From Acidobacteriota bacterium (GTDB lineage: Bacteria > Acidobacteriota > Vicinamibacteria > Vicinamibacterales > UBA2999), in contig CAUJDN010000090.1 of assembly GCA_963169195.1 (NCBI GenBank), positions 1 to 52,244 of the forward strand: a stretch of 52,244 nt of DNA, read 5' to 3'. How positions within the stretch are numbered: the first letter of the stretch is position 1; each line of letters starts with the position of its first letter. Both the position numbers and the translations under genes were made by a program. This document shows, piece by piece, positions 25,790-33,352 of the stretch. Under the pieces are notes generated by a model. It did not search any database. It was given only the letters and a program-made list of their open reading frames with translations, and was not told the DNA's origin.

Positions 25790-26191
25790 TCAGCGCCGAC
25801 CCGGCCGCCCGACGGCCACCTGCCGTGCGGCGCCCGCGATGGCGAGCCAGATGACACTGCGCAGGGTCATGGCCGCGAGGCTGTCGGTGGCTACGGCCTC
25901 CCCGACGAAACGCATTCCGACCAGCACACCGAGCACCGAGGCATGCGCGCCGGCCAGGAGCACAGCCCCCCGGGCGCCCCAGCGCCGCCACAGCCAGAGA
26001 TCGACGCCGACGATCACACCGGCGGCGCCGGCGGCCACGTTATAGGCGACCAGCCACCGCAGCACGACGTAGTCGGGCCGGTCGATGCCGGCCAGCACAC
26101 GCGTGCCCGCCACGATGGACACAGCCCCGAAGACCATCCCCACCACCGCCATCACGCGGACGAGCCGCCCGCCTCGAACCTCGTTGTTCAT
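25790..26191 (-). CDS. small four-helix membrane protein of unknown function
   Basis: 133 residues from ATG 26191; an upstream in-frame ATG at 26245 would add a low-complexity stretch from the GCACCTGCC repeat. Four hydrophobic segments alternate with short charged loops (VMAVVGMVFGAVSIVAG, WLVAYNVAAGAAGVIVGVDL, GAVLLAGAHASVLGVLVGM, RSVIWLAIAGAARQVAVG). I do not recognise the family. It is divergent from the GNAT-nitrilase gene. The spacer 26192-26240 carries five imperfect copies of GCACCTGCC. Confidence 0.6.
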   Translation of the reverse strand: MNNEVRGGRLVRVMAVVGMVFGAVSIVAGTRVLAGIDRPDYVVLRWLVAYNVAAGAAGVIVGVDLWLWRRWGARGAVLLAGAHASVLGVLVGMRFVGEAVATDSLAAMTLRSVIWLAIAGAARQVAVGRPGRR

Positions 26192-26265
26192 CCTCGCACC
26201 TGCCCGCACCTGCCCACACGTGCCCGCACCCGCCCCCAGCCTCACGTCCGCCTGTCGCCCGCGCC

Positions 26266-26284
26266 ATGACGCCCGTCATATGAT
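26266..26284 (+). promoter_or_regulatory. candidate promoter -10 with overlapping palindrome, near-leaderless
   Basis: TATGAT at 26279-26284 ends 9 nt before the ATG at 26294, so a transcript starting about 7 nt after it would have almost no leader; no Shine-Dalgarno is present. The perfect palindrome ATGAC-GCCC-GTCAT (26266-26279) abuts and overlaps the -10 and could be an operator. No convincing -35 was found. Confidence 0.45.
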
Positions 26285-26293
26285 GGCAGCCTC

Positions 26294-27853
26294 ATGGGCG
26301 AGTCCGACAAGAAACCGTTCGAGAGCCGGGTGCGCCTACGGCCGCTCACGATGGACGACTTCGACGCGCTCGTCGAGCTGCAGCTGAAGTGCTTCCCGGG
26401 GATGAAGCCCTGGGCGCGGGAGCAGATTGGCAGCCAGCTGGCCGTCTTCCCGGAGGGCCAGATCGTGGTCGAAGTGGACGGCCGCATCGTCGGGTCGTCC
26501 AGCAGCCTCATCGTGGACTCGTCCACGCACAGCGACTGGCACGACTGGAAGGCCAGCACCGACAACGGCTACATCCGCAACCACGATCCCCAGGGCGACA
26601 CGCTCTACGGCATGGAGATCATGGTGGATCCCGACTATCGCGGCCTGAAGCTGTCGCGCCGCCTGTACAACGCGCGCAAGCAGCTCGCCCGGGACCGGAA
26701 CCTCGTGGGCATCATGATCGGCGGCCGCATCCCGGGCTACGGGGCGCACGCGGGCGGGATGACGGCGAGCGAGTACGTCGAGCGGGTGATCACCAAGGTG
26801 CTGGTGGACCCGGTGCTGACGCCGCAGCTCTCGAACGGCTTCGTGCTGAAGGGGCTCATCCCGAACTACTTCCCTGCCGATTCGGAATCGCGCGGCTACG
26901 CCACGTACCTCGAGTGGACGAACTACGACTTCGTGGCGCCGCACCGGCGGCAGCTGCTGCGGCCGTCGAGCCCCGTGCGGCTCTCCGCAGTCCAGTACCA
27001 GATGCGCCGCATCGGCAGCTTCGACGAGTTCGCCACGCAGTGCGAGTTCTTCGTGGACGTCGCCTCGGACTACCGGGCCGACTTCCTGCTGTTCCCGGAA
27101 CTGTTCACCACACAACTGCTCTCGGCCATCCACGCCGACCGGCCGGGCCAGTCGGCCCGCAAGCTCGCGGAGTTCACCCCGCACTACCTCGAGCTGTTCA
27201 GCGGCCTCGCCATCAAGTACCACCTCAACATCGTCGGCGGCAGCCTCTTCGAACTGGACGGGGAGACGCTGTACAACACCGCGTATTTCTTCGGCCGGGA
27301 CGGCGCCGTGGACAAGCAGCGGAAGCTGCACATCACGCGGCCGGAGCGGCGGTGGTGGGGCGTCCGACCGGGGGACGGGCTGAAGACGATCGAAACCGAT
27401 CGCGGGCGGATTGCCATCCTCGTCGGGCACGACGCGCAGTTCCCCGAGCTCGGGCGCATGGCCGTGGACCAGGGCGCCCAGATTCTCTTCGTGCCCATCA
27501 ACACCGACGAACGGCACGACTACCTCCGCGTCCGCTACTGCGCGCAGGCGCGGTGCATCGAGAATCCCGTGTACCTCGTCCTGGCGGGCTGTGTCGGGAA
27601 CCTCCCCGAGGTCGAGCACGCCGACATCCACTACGCGCAGTCGGCCATCATGGCGCCGTCGGACTTCTACTTCAGCCGGGACGGTATCGCGGCCGAGTGC
27701 CAGCCCAACATCGAGACGGTGATCTTCGCGGAAGTCGACCTCGAGATGCTGCGCCGCCAGCGCCGCAAGGCGACAGGGCTCACCTGGGAAGACCGGCGGC
27801 GCGACCTGTACCAGATTCACTACCAGGCCGACGGGGAGGGGAGAACCACCTGA
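26294..27853 (+). CDS. GNAT acetyltransferase / nitrilase-superfamily fusion (YhcX-like) lacking the nitrilase nucleophile
   Basis: 519 residues. Residues 1-225 are a GNAT fold (RLRPLTMDDFDALVELQLKC, GMEIMVDPDYRGLKLSRRLY as the acetyl-CoA loop region). Residues about 230-515 are a carbon-nitrogen hydrolase fold as in Bacillus YhcX. The Glu-Lys-Cys triad can be tested: Glu269 in LLFPELF and Lys344 in QRKLHITRPE are present. The nucleophile position, normally Cys in a 'ICYDxEFPE' motif, reads ILVGHDAQFPEL, with Gly378 encoded by GGG at 27425-27427. The amidase half is therefore predicted to be catalytically dead or to use other chemistry. It may bind the substrate of the acetyltransferase. Cytoplasmic; single-gene unit, followed 31 nt later by the convergent amidohydrolase. 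Confidence 0.88.
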   Translation: MGESDKKPFESRVRLRPLTMDDFDALVELQLKCFPGMKPWAREQIGSQLAVFPEGQIVVEVDGRIVGSSSSLIVDSSTHSDWHDWKASTDNGYIRNHDPQGDTLYGMEIMVDPDYRGLKLSRRLYNARKQLARDRNLVGIMIGGRIPGYGAHAGGMTASEYVERVITKVLVDPVLTPQLSNGFVLKGLIPNYFPADSESRGYATYLEWTNYDFVAPHRRQLLRPSSPVRLSAVQYQMRRIGSFDEFATQCEFFVDVASDYRADFLLFPELFTTQLLSAIHADRPGQSARKLAEFTPHYLELFSGLAIKYHLNIVGGSLFELDGETLYNTAYFFGRDGAVDKQRKLHITRPERRWWGVRPGDGLKTIETDRGRIAILVGHDAQFPELGRMAVDQGAQILFVPINTDERHDYLRVRYCAQARCIENPVYLVLAGCVGNLPEVEHADIHYAQSAIMAPSDFYFSRDGIAAECQPNIETVIFAEVDLEMLRRQRRKATGLTWEDRRRDLYQIHYQADGEGRTT

Positions 27854-27884
27854 CGTGAACAGCGAGCCGTGAGAGCGCTTCTCT

Positions 27885-28727
27885 TCAGATTCCCCTCAAC
27901 AGCGACCCCAGCCCCAGCGTGTCGGGCTTGACGTCCAGCTTGAAGAGCGCCGCGGCGTTCTCGTAGAAGAGCATGTCCTTGTCGCGCGCCGGGAGCCGAA
28001 GCTCCTCCATGAACTGGAGGTACGACTCCATGGTCGCCAGCGGCCAGTCGGTGCCGTACAGCACCTTGCTGGGGTTCACGCCCCACAGGATCATCTCCTT
28101 CAGCTGCTGCCGCATGTAGGCCTCGAACCGGTCCGTGAACTCGCCGAGGGTGAGGCCGGAGATGTCCGTGTAGACGTTGTCGTTCTTGTAGACCACTTCC
28201 ATGCAGTCGCGGAACCACGGGTTGCCGAGGTGGCAGATCAGGAACTTGACCTTCGGGAAGTCGACCGCGACCTCGTCCACGTGCAGGGGGTGCGCGTACT
28301 TGACCTTGCCCGTCGGCGCGTAGGTGTCGCCCGTGTGAATCATCACGGGCACGTCGAACTCCTCCGCCAGGTGATACGCCGGTGCGAGCTTCGGGTCCGC
28401 CGGATAGAAGGGCTCGTACCCCGGGTAGAGCTTCAGGCCCTTGATGGCCCCCGCCTCCAGCAGCGACCGGAGCTCGGCCACGTCCTCGTCGCAGAACGTG
28501 CGCCACGAGATGCCGGCGATGACGTGGATGTTGGGAAGATGGCGGGTGGCGTCGGCCGCGGCCCGGGCGGAGGGGCGGCCCGGCACGACCTTGTACGACG
28601 TGAGCACCAGGGCCACGTCCACGCGGTTCCGCCGCATCGTCGTCTGCAGCCGATCGAGGCAGGCGGGCAACGCCTCGACGGACTCGTCCTCGTAGTGGTT
28701 CAGGTGCGTGTGGCAGTCGATGATCAC
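27885..28727 (-). CDS. amidohydrolase-2 family (TIM-barrel) metal-dependent hydrolase
   Basis: 280 residues from GTG 28727; the GGAGG site lies inside the last codons of the upstream gene. The N-terminus IIDCHTHLNHYE carries the HxH metal motif. KGLKLYPGYEPFYP, VMIHTGDTY with the third His, FLICHLGNPWFRD with the fourth and LYGTDWPLA with the final metal Asp follow in the order of PF04909 enzymes. Members include decarboxylases and hydrolases of organic acids such as ACMSD. The substrate is not evident. Probably co-transcribed with the membrane protein 7 nt upstream. Cytoplasmic. Confidence 0.88.
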   Translation of the reverse strand: MIIDCHTHLNHYEDESVEALPACLDRLQTTMRRNRVDVALVLTSYKVVPGRPSARAAADATRHLPNIHVIAGISWRTFCDEDVAELRSLLEAGAIKGLKLYPGYEPFYPADPKLAPAYHLAEEFDVPVMIHTGDTYAPTGKVKYAHPLHVDEVAVDFPKVKFLICHLGNPWFRDCMEVVYKNDNVYTDISGLTLGEFTDRFEAYMRQQLKEMILWGVNPSKVLYGTDWPLATMESYLQFMEELRLPARDKDMLFYENAAALFKLDVKPDTLGLGSLLRGI

Positions 28728-28734
28728 GCCGGGG

Positions 28735-29397
28735 CTACCTCCGTGTGTAGCGGGCGATGACCTGCGCCGCCCAGTCGCGGCCGCCGAGGCCGAAGGCGAG
28801 TGCCGCGGCCAGGCACACCGCCGCGAACGCAATCTGGAACGCCGATACCAGGACCGCGGTCTGGATGGCCAGCTGCTCGGCCGCCATGAAGACGACGAAG
28901 ACCAGCAGGGCCCAGCGGGCCAGGGCCCCGACCGGCTCGGCGACGCCGCTGCCGATGTTGGCCAGGTAGCTGTAGACCAGCCCGCCGACGACCCGCGCCA
29001 GCAACGAGCCGAAGACCAGCACCCCGACGGCCAGCACCAGGTTCGGCACGAACTGGGCCACGCGCTGGACCAGGATGCCCGCGGTGCCGACGCCGAGCGC
29101 GTCGAGCAGGGCGACGAACACGCCGGCGAGGATCAGCCAGTAGATGGTGCCCGCGATCAGCGTGACCAGCGTGAAGGGCACGCCGCCCTGCACCAGGTAG
29201 TCGTCCACGCCGGATCGCTCGGCCAGTTCGTCCACCCGCGCGGCCCTCAGCACGCGTGCGGCCATGCGCCTCGCGAGCTTGGCGACGAGCCACCCGGCCA
29301 CCAGCAGGAGCAGGGCCAGGGCCAGGTCGGGCAGCAGCGCAATGGCCGCGCTCCACGTCTCGCGGAGCGACCGGAGGAGCAGGCTGGACTCGAACAT
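28735..29397 (-). CDS. small-conductance mechanosensitive channel-like membrane protein (TM-helix repeat only)
   Basis: 220 residues from ATG 29397. Five hydrophobic helices; PDLALALLLLVAGWLVAKLA and FVPNLVLAVGVLVFGSLLAR are two copies of the conserved TM-helix repeat (PF05552) found at the start of some MscS-related proteins, joined by ARRMAARVLRAARVDELAER. The beta-domain and the Gly/Ala-rich pore helix of true MscS channels are absent, so channel function is uncertain. It overlaps no gene but leads directly into the amidohydrolase. Confidence 0.75.
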   Translation of the reverse strand: MFESSLLLRSLRETWSAAIALLPDLALALLLLVAGWLVAKLARRMAARVLRAARVDELAERSGVDDYLVQGGVPFTLVTLIAGTIYWLILAGVFVALLDALGVGTAGILVQRVAQFVPNLVLAVGVLVFGSLLARVVGGLVYSYLANIGSGVAEPVGALARWALLVFVVFMAAEQLAIQTAVLVSAFQIAFAAVCLAAALAFGLGGRDWAAQVIARYTRR

Positions 29398-29485
29398 CGG
29401 CGAAGCCTCCGCCGCGCATCGTACCGTCCCCGGCCGCAAGGCGCAACGGCGAGCGGGTCCGCCACGGGCCGCTCGCCCGGGGAAT

Positions 29486-29513
29486 GATGGGCGTCATACG
29501 TCACGGGCCCATC
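29486..29513. promoter_or_regulatory. inverted repeat in a divergent promoter region
   Basis: GATGGGC (29486-29492) pairs with GCCCATC (29507-29513) across 14 nt that include GTCATACGTCAC. It lies between the divergent channel-like gene (start 29397) and the MFS gene (start 29543), where an operator would be expected. The word GGGCGTCAT also occurs on the minus strand of the 26262-26280 promoter region. Confidence 0.4.
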
Positions 29514-29542
29514 CTGGGTTACCATCCCGCGCGAGTCGTTTC

Positions 29543-30889
29543 ATGCTCGGCCTCCTCCACAAAGACCGCATTGTCGCGGGCCCGGGGTTCAACCGATGGT
29601 GGAACATCCCCGCCGCGCTCTGCATCAACCTGAGCATCGGCCAGGCCTACGCGTTCAGTGTCTTCAACCTTCCGCTCACGCGCGTGCTCGGGGTCTCGTC
29701 TCCGGGGCCCGAGGACTGGAAGCTCACCACGCTGGGCTGGATCTTCACGCTGGCCTACATCTTCCTCGGCCTGTCGGCGGGCGTGGCGGGCCGGTGGCAG
29801 GACCGCGTGGGCCCACGCACGAGCGGCGTGGTCGCGGCGGTGTGCTTCGGCGGGGGATTCTTCCTGTCGGCGCTGGGAGTGTGGCGGCACGAGATCTGGC
29901 TGCTCTACCTCGGGTACGGGGTCATCGGCGGCTGTGGGCTCGGCATCGGCTTCAACACGCCCATCCCGATCCTGCTGCGGTGGTTTCCCGACCGGCCGGG
30001 CCTGGCCACCGGGTTCGCCGTCATGGGGTTCGGCGGCGGCGCGATTCTCGCGGCGCCGCTCTCGCAGGCGCTCATCGCCCGCTTCAGCACGGACACGTCG
30101 GCTGGCGTGGCCGAGTCGTTCATCGTCCTCGGCGCGGTGTATCTGGCGCTGATGCTGACCGGTGCGTTCCTGTTCCGGCTGCCGTCGCCCGGGTGGCGCC
30201 CACCCGGGTGGGCCCACGCGCCAGGCACGCTGAAGGCGCCAGCCGCGTCCGGCCTCACGGTGGAGGCCGCCGTTCGCACGCGCGAGTTCTACCTGCTCTG
30301 GCTCGTTCTCCTGCTGAACGTCACGGCGGGCCTCGGCGTCCTGGGACAGGCCGCCCCGATGATCCAGGAGGTGTTCAGCGATTTCAGCGGCTCGGCGGCC
30401 GCGGTGTTCGTGGCCATCCTCAGCTTCTTCAACATGTCGGGGCGACTGCTCTGGGCCTGGCTGTCGGACACCATCGGACGCCGGCGGACCTTCGCCGTCT
30501 TCTTCGTGGCGGGACCCATCCTGTATGCGTCGGTGCCCTTTGCCGGCGCGACGGGCAACCTCATGCTGTTCGTCGCCTGCTTCGCGGTGATTCTCTCGAT
30601 GTACGGGGCCGGCTTCGCGTTGATGCCGCCGTACATCGCCGAGGTGTTCGGTCCGGCGCACGTCGGCGCCATCAACGGCCGCGTGCTGACGGCCCTGTCG
30701 CTGGCGGGCGTGTGCGGGCCGGTGGCGGTGAACTACCTGCGGCAGGCGCAGATCGCGCGCGGGGTGAGCGCGGGGCAGGCCTACGACATCACGCTGTTCA
30801 TCATGGCCGCGCTGCTGGTCATCGGGTTCTTCTGCAACAGGGCCATCCGGCCGGTCTACAGGCCGGAGCCTGAGGGAGCCAGGCCATGA
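29543..30889 (+). CDS. OFA-family (oxalate/formate antiporter-like) MFS transporter
   Basis: 448 residues from ATG 29543, where the protein family normally starts; the frame is open upstream to 29264 but encodes no helix there. Twelve hydrophobic helices. INLSIGQAYAFSVFNLPLTR is the OFA signature of helix 1; GYGVIGGCGLGIGFNTPIPI, RWFPDRPGLATGFAVMGFGGG and LWAWLSDTIGRRR are typical later motifs. Family members exchange organic anions such as oxalate/formate or import lactate or pyruvate; this cannot be narrowed further. It overlaps the next gene as ATGA. Confidence 0.9.
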   Translation: MLGLLHKDRIVAGPGFNRWWNIPAALCINLSIGQAYAFSVFNLPLTRVLGVSSPGPEDWKLTTLGWIFTLAYIFLGLSAGVAGRWQDRVGPRTSGVVAAVCFGGGFFLSALGVWRHEIWLLYLGYGVIGGCGLGIGFNTPIPILLRWFPDRPGLATGFAVMGFGGGAILAAPLSQALIARFSTDTSAGVAESFIVLGAVYLALMLTGAFLFRLPSPGWRPPGWAHAPGTLKAPAASGLTVEAAVRTREFYLLWLVLLLNVTAGLGVLGQAAPMIQEVFSDFSGSAAAVFVAILSFFNMSGRLLWAWLSDTIGRRRTFAVFFVAGPILYASVPFAGATGNLMLFVACFAVILSMYGAGFALMPPYIAEVFGPAHVGAINGRVLTALSLAGVCGPVAVNYLRQAQIARGVSAGQAYDITLFIMAALLVIGFFCNRAIRPVYRPEPEGARP

Positions 30890-31566
30890 CGGGGACGGAC
30901 AGAGGCTCGCTCCGCCTCGATCGACGCGCGGCCCAGCTGGTGGCGGCCGGCCTTCTGGTCATGTTCTCGTCCGGACTGGCCGCGGGATGGATGCTCGAGC
31001 GTTACGATGCCGGTGTCGGCTTCGAGCGCGAGGCGGAACGCATCGCCGAAGTGCTGGAGCTCGCCCCGGGCAAGTCCGTCGGCGACATTCGCGCCGGCAC
31101 GGGGCGCTGGACCGTGGACATGGCCCGGCGCGTTGGCCCCGAGGGGCAGGCGTTCGCCACCGTCGGGCCGGATCCCGCGCACGTGCTGATGGCCACCGTG
31201 GCGGACGCCGGCGTCGACAACGTCACGGTGATCACACGCACGCCGGGCGATGCCCCCCGGCTCCCGCTTGACTGCTGCGATGCCGTCCTGCTGCGCCGCG
31301 TCTACAGCAGCCTCCACCGCGAGCGCCCTGGCTTCCTGCAGTCGCTGAAGCTGGTCACCCGACCGGGCGCGCTGATTGCCATCATCGAGTTCCACCCCGA
31401 TGCGCCGACCGGGCCGCCGCGCAATACGCTCCCGCGCCGGGACGTGATCGCCGAGTTCACGGCGGCCGGCTTCACGCTCGTCAAGGACCACGAGCGGTGG
31501 TTCGGCAACACCTACTGCGTCGTGCTCCGGCGCGGCGCCGATGCGGGGCCGCGGCCGGCGCCCTAG
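30886..31566 (+). CDS. membrane-anchored methyltransferase-like protein
   Basis: 226 residues, ATG overlapping the MFS stop. An N-terminal helix (LVAAGLLVMFSSGLAAGWML) precedes a class I SAM-methyltransferase-like domain. Motif I reads VGDIRAGTGRWTVDMA; the usual DxGxGxG has Arg at the first Gly. The later motif CCDAVLLRRVYSSLHRERPG stands where 'D-x-v-l...h' occurs, followed by PGALIAIIEFHPDA and FTLVKDHERWFGNTYCVVL. With motif I altered, SAM binding is uncertain. The anchor suggests the domain could even lie outside the cytoplasm. Related proteins are often annotated simply as methyltransferase-domain proteins. Confidence 0.75.
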   Translation: MTGTDRGSLRLDRRAAQLVAAGLLVMFSSGLAAGWMLERYDAGVGFEREAERIAEVLELAPGKSVGDIRAGTGRWTVDMARRVGPEGQAFATVGPDPAHVLMATVADAGVDNVTVITRTPGDAPRLPLDCCDAVLLRRVYSSLHRERPGFLQSLKLVTRPGALIAIIEFHPDAPTGPPRNTLPRRDVIAEFTAAGFTLVKDHERWFGNTYCVVLRRGADAGPRPAP

Positions 31567-31655
31567 TCGGCCGGCGAAGGGGAACGCGAACGCTCCACAG
31601 CCGCGTCAGTTGCGCTATCCTTGGAGGGCCTGCCTGGCGTCCGCTGGAGAGCACC

Positions 31656-32414
31656 ATGTTCCTCGCCAGGACTCTCACTACTCTCGGGCTGGTTGCGGCT
31701 TTGGGCGCGACGGCCCAGCCCGCCGATGCCGACCAGGGTCGCGGTCGCGGCAACGGCGAGCGACGCGCCGAACGGGCGCCGCGAGGCGGTCCGTACGCCC
31801 CGCCTCCTGCCTATCGTGGGGCGTATCCGGTCCCGCGATCGTACGGACCGGTCCCGCGCTCCTACGGCCCGCCGCCGCGATGGGGCGGACCGCGCGTCGT
31901 CTTTCCCCGCCCGTACTACACGTTCCGCCCGCGGCTGAGCATCGGCTTCGGCATCCATGTGGGCTTCCCGGTGCCGTTCCCGGCGTGGGCGTACGCCGGT
32001 CCATTCCCATATCCGGCGCCCTACCCCTACCCGGCGTATCCGACGGCCTACCCCGCGCCCTATCCGTATCCGGCGCCGTACCCAGTGCCGTATCCGTCAC
32101 CATACCCGGCGCCCTCCCCATCGACGAGCTATCCGGCCCAGGCACCGTCCGGGGCGGTGTCGGTTGGCCCGGGGAGCCAGGCGTACGGCGGAATCAGCCT
32201 GGAGATGACGCCCGCGGACGCGGAGGTGTACGTGGACGGGGGCTACGCGGGCCGGGCCGGCGACTTCGGCCCGCAGGCGCAACCGCTGACGCTTGCGGTG
32301 GGCGTCCACCGGATCGAGGTGCGGGCGCCGGGCTACCGGCCCCTGGCCTTCGACGTGACCATCAGCTCCGGTTACGTCGTGCCCTACCAGGGCGTGCTGC
32401 AGCCGGGCCCCTGA
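31656..32414 (+). CDS. exported Pro/Tyr-rich protein with C-terminal PEGA domain
   Basis: 252 residues from ATG 31656 (GGAGA 5-6 nt upstream). Signal peptide MFLARTLTTLGLVAALGATA. An Arg/Gly/Pro-rich region follows. Residues about 110-160 hold a run of Pro-Tyr-Pro-(Ala/Tyr) units, at least eleven PYP/AYP words. From about residue 180 a PEGA domain (ISLEMTPADAEVYVDGGYAG, HRIEVRAPGYRPLAFDVTIS) follows; PEGA is an Ig-like surface module. It probably lies in the envelope, the Pro/Tyr run spanning the wall or periplasm. No operon partner is obvious. Confidence 0.8.
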   Translation: MFLARTLTTLGLVAALGATAQPADADQGRGRGNGERRAERAPRGGPYAPPPAYRGAYPVPRSYGPVPRSYGPPPRWGGPRVVFPRPYYTFRPRLSIGFGIHVGFPVPFPAWAYAGPFPYPAPYPYPAYPTAYPAPYPYPAPYPVPYPSPYPAPSPSTSYPAQAPSGAVSVGPGSQAYGGISLEMTPADAEVYVDGGYAGRAGDFGPQAQPLTLAVGVHRIEVRAPGYRPLAFDVTISSGYVVPYQGVLQPGP

Positions 32415-32454
32415 CCCCTCCCGCTCGATTTGCGTCCGGAGCGCGCGAGGCCAC

Positions 32455-32460
32455 GTATAA
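32455..32460 (+). promoter_or_regulatory. TATAAT -10 box ahead of the DsrE/oxidase gene set
   Basis: A perfect TATAAT stands alone in a GC-rich 109-nt spacer, 64 nt before the ATG at 32524. No good -35 at 16-18 nt was found (the nearest is TTGCGT at 32429 with a 20-nt spacer). It is the only strong -10 seen before the sulfur/oxidase genes. Confidence 0.5.
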
Positions 32461-32523
32461 TCGGCCGCACCCGCGGATCGGGATCCTTCGGGCCCGGCGC
32501 GCTTACCTGGAGGGGTCTGGTCG

Positions 32524-33168
32524 ATGTCGCACGACGTGAAGGGTCGCCGCAAGATGATGACCGGGCTGGGCGCCACGGCTGCCGCCGTGGCCCTGGGCTC
32601 GCGGGGCGCCGGCGCCCAGGCGGGTCCGGCCCCGTTCCAGCCCGCGCGCCACGCCCAGGATGACTGGATGGACACGCTGCCCGGCAAGCACCGCGTCATC
32701 CTGGACGTGACGAGCGTCGAGGGCATGCCGGAAGGCATCCGGTTCGCCGGCAACCTCTTCACCGGCCACAGGGTGGGCTACGGCATCGAGGAGGCGGACC
32801 TCGCCATCATCATGGTCCTGAGGCACGACGCCACGGCCTACGGCTACGCCGATGCCATCTGGGCCAGGCACGGCGCGTCGATGGGCGGCCGTCACGCCGC
32901 CTCGCCGCCGACCGCCAACCAGTACGATACCGGCGATCGCCGGCAGCTCTCCGGCCTCGCCAGGCGCGGCGTGCACTTCATCGTGTGCGGGTCGGCCAGC
33001 CAGGGCATCGCACGACGCATCGCGGGTGCGGGCGGCGATGCCGACGCGACGATGAAGGAGATGACGGCGAACATGATCCCGAACAGCCACATCGCCGTGG
33101 GTGTCGCCGGGGTCGTCCCCGTCGCCCACGCGCAGGAGCGCGGCTACAGTTATCTTTTCGTGGGATGA
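32524..33168 (+). CDS. Tat-exported DsrE-like protein (paralog 1)
   Basis: 214 residues. The leader HDVKGRRKMMTGLGATAAAV has a twin-arginine and then a weakly hydrophobic stretch, so Tat export is likely. The mature part aligns by eye with the protein at 33353-34063: (D/E)xWM(D/N)...G.HR...D in both, then a long segment ending in (A/N)DA(I/M)WA(R/K). It carries the DsrE/DsrF-type strand with conserved Cys (VHFIVCGSASQG, Cys155). DsrE-family proteins relay sulfane sulfur on that Cys; cytoplasmic members serve TusBCD and DsrEFH. An exported version next to cytochromes suggests handling of sulfur or another thiol-reactive compound in the periplasm. Function inferred. Confidence 0.75.
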   Translation: MSHDVKGRRKMMTGLGATAAAVALGSRGAGAQAGPAPFQPARHAQDDWMDTLPGKHRVILDVTSVEGMPEGIRFAGNLFTGHRVGYGIEEADLAIIMVLRHDATAYGYADAIWARHGASMGGRHAASPPTANQYDTGDRRQLSGLARRGVHFIVCGSASQGIARRIAGAGGDADATMKEMTANMIPNSHIAVGVAGVVPVAHAQERGYSYLFVG

Positions 33169-33178
33169 GCGCTGTCTC

Positions 33179-33254
33179 GAAGTCGTGAAGTCGTGAAGTC
33201 GTGAAGTCTTGAAGTCTTGAAGTCTTGAAGTCGTGAAGTCGTGAGGTCGTGAAG
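33179..33254 (+). repeat. nine-copy 8-nt tandem repeat (GAAGTCGT)
   Basis: Nine units of 8 nt cover 33179-33250, with a partial tenth to 33254. The order is three GAAGTCGT, three GAAGTCTT, two GAAGTCGT and one GAGGTCGT. It lies in the 184-nt spacer between the two DsrE-like genes, just after the first stop. Nothing else was recognised in the spacer except the AGGAGG of the second gene. Confidence 0.9.
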
Positions 33255-33352
33255 GCCCGAGGTGGCAAGGCCTCGGGCTCTCGAGAGCCTCGTTCGCGGG
33301 TCATCCCTGACCCGACACCGTCGACTCGTCACGTTCACCAGGAGGTCCCCAA

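Noticed and set aside
28735..29397. True MscS mechanosensitive channel
   Set aside because: Only the TM-helix repeats are present; the pore helix and cytoplasmic beta-domain are missing.
29264..29542. N-terminal extension of the OFA transporter
   Set aside because: The extra 93 residues are Arg/Ser-rich antisense of the divergent channel-like gene and spacer; the family begins at ATG 29543.
33179..33254. CRISPR array
   Set aside because: The unit is 8 nt with no spacers and no cas genes; it is a simple tandem repeat.
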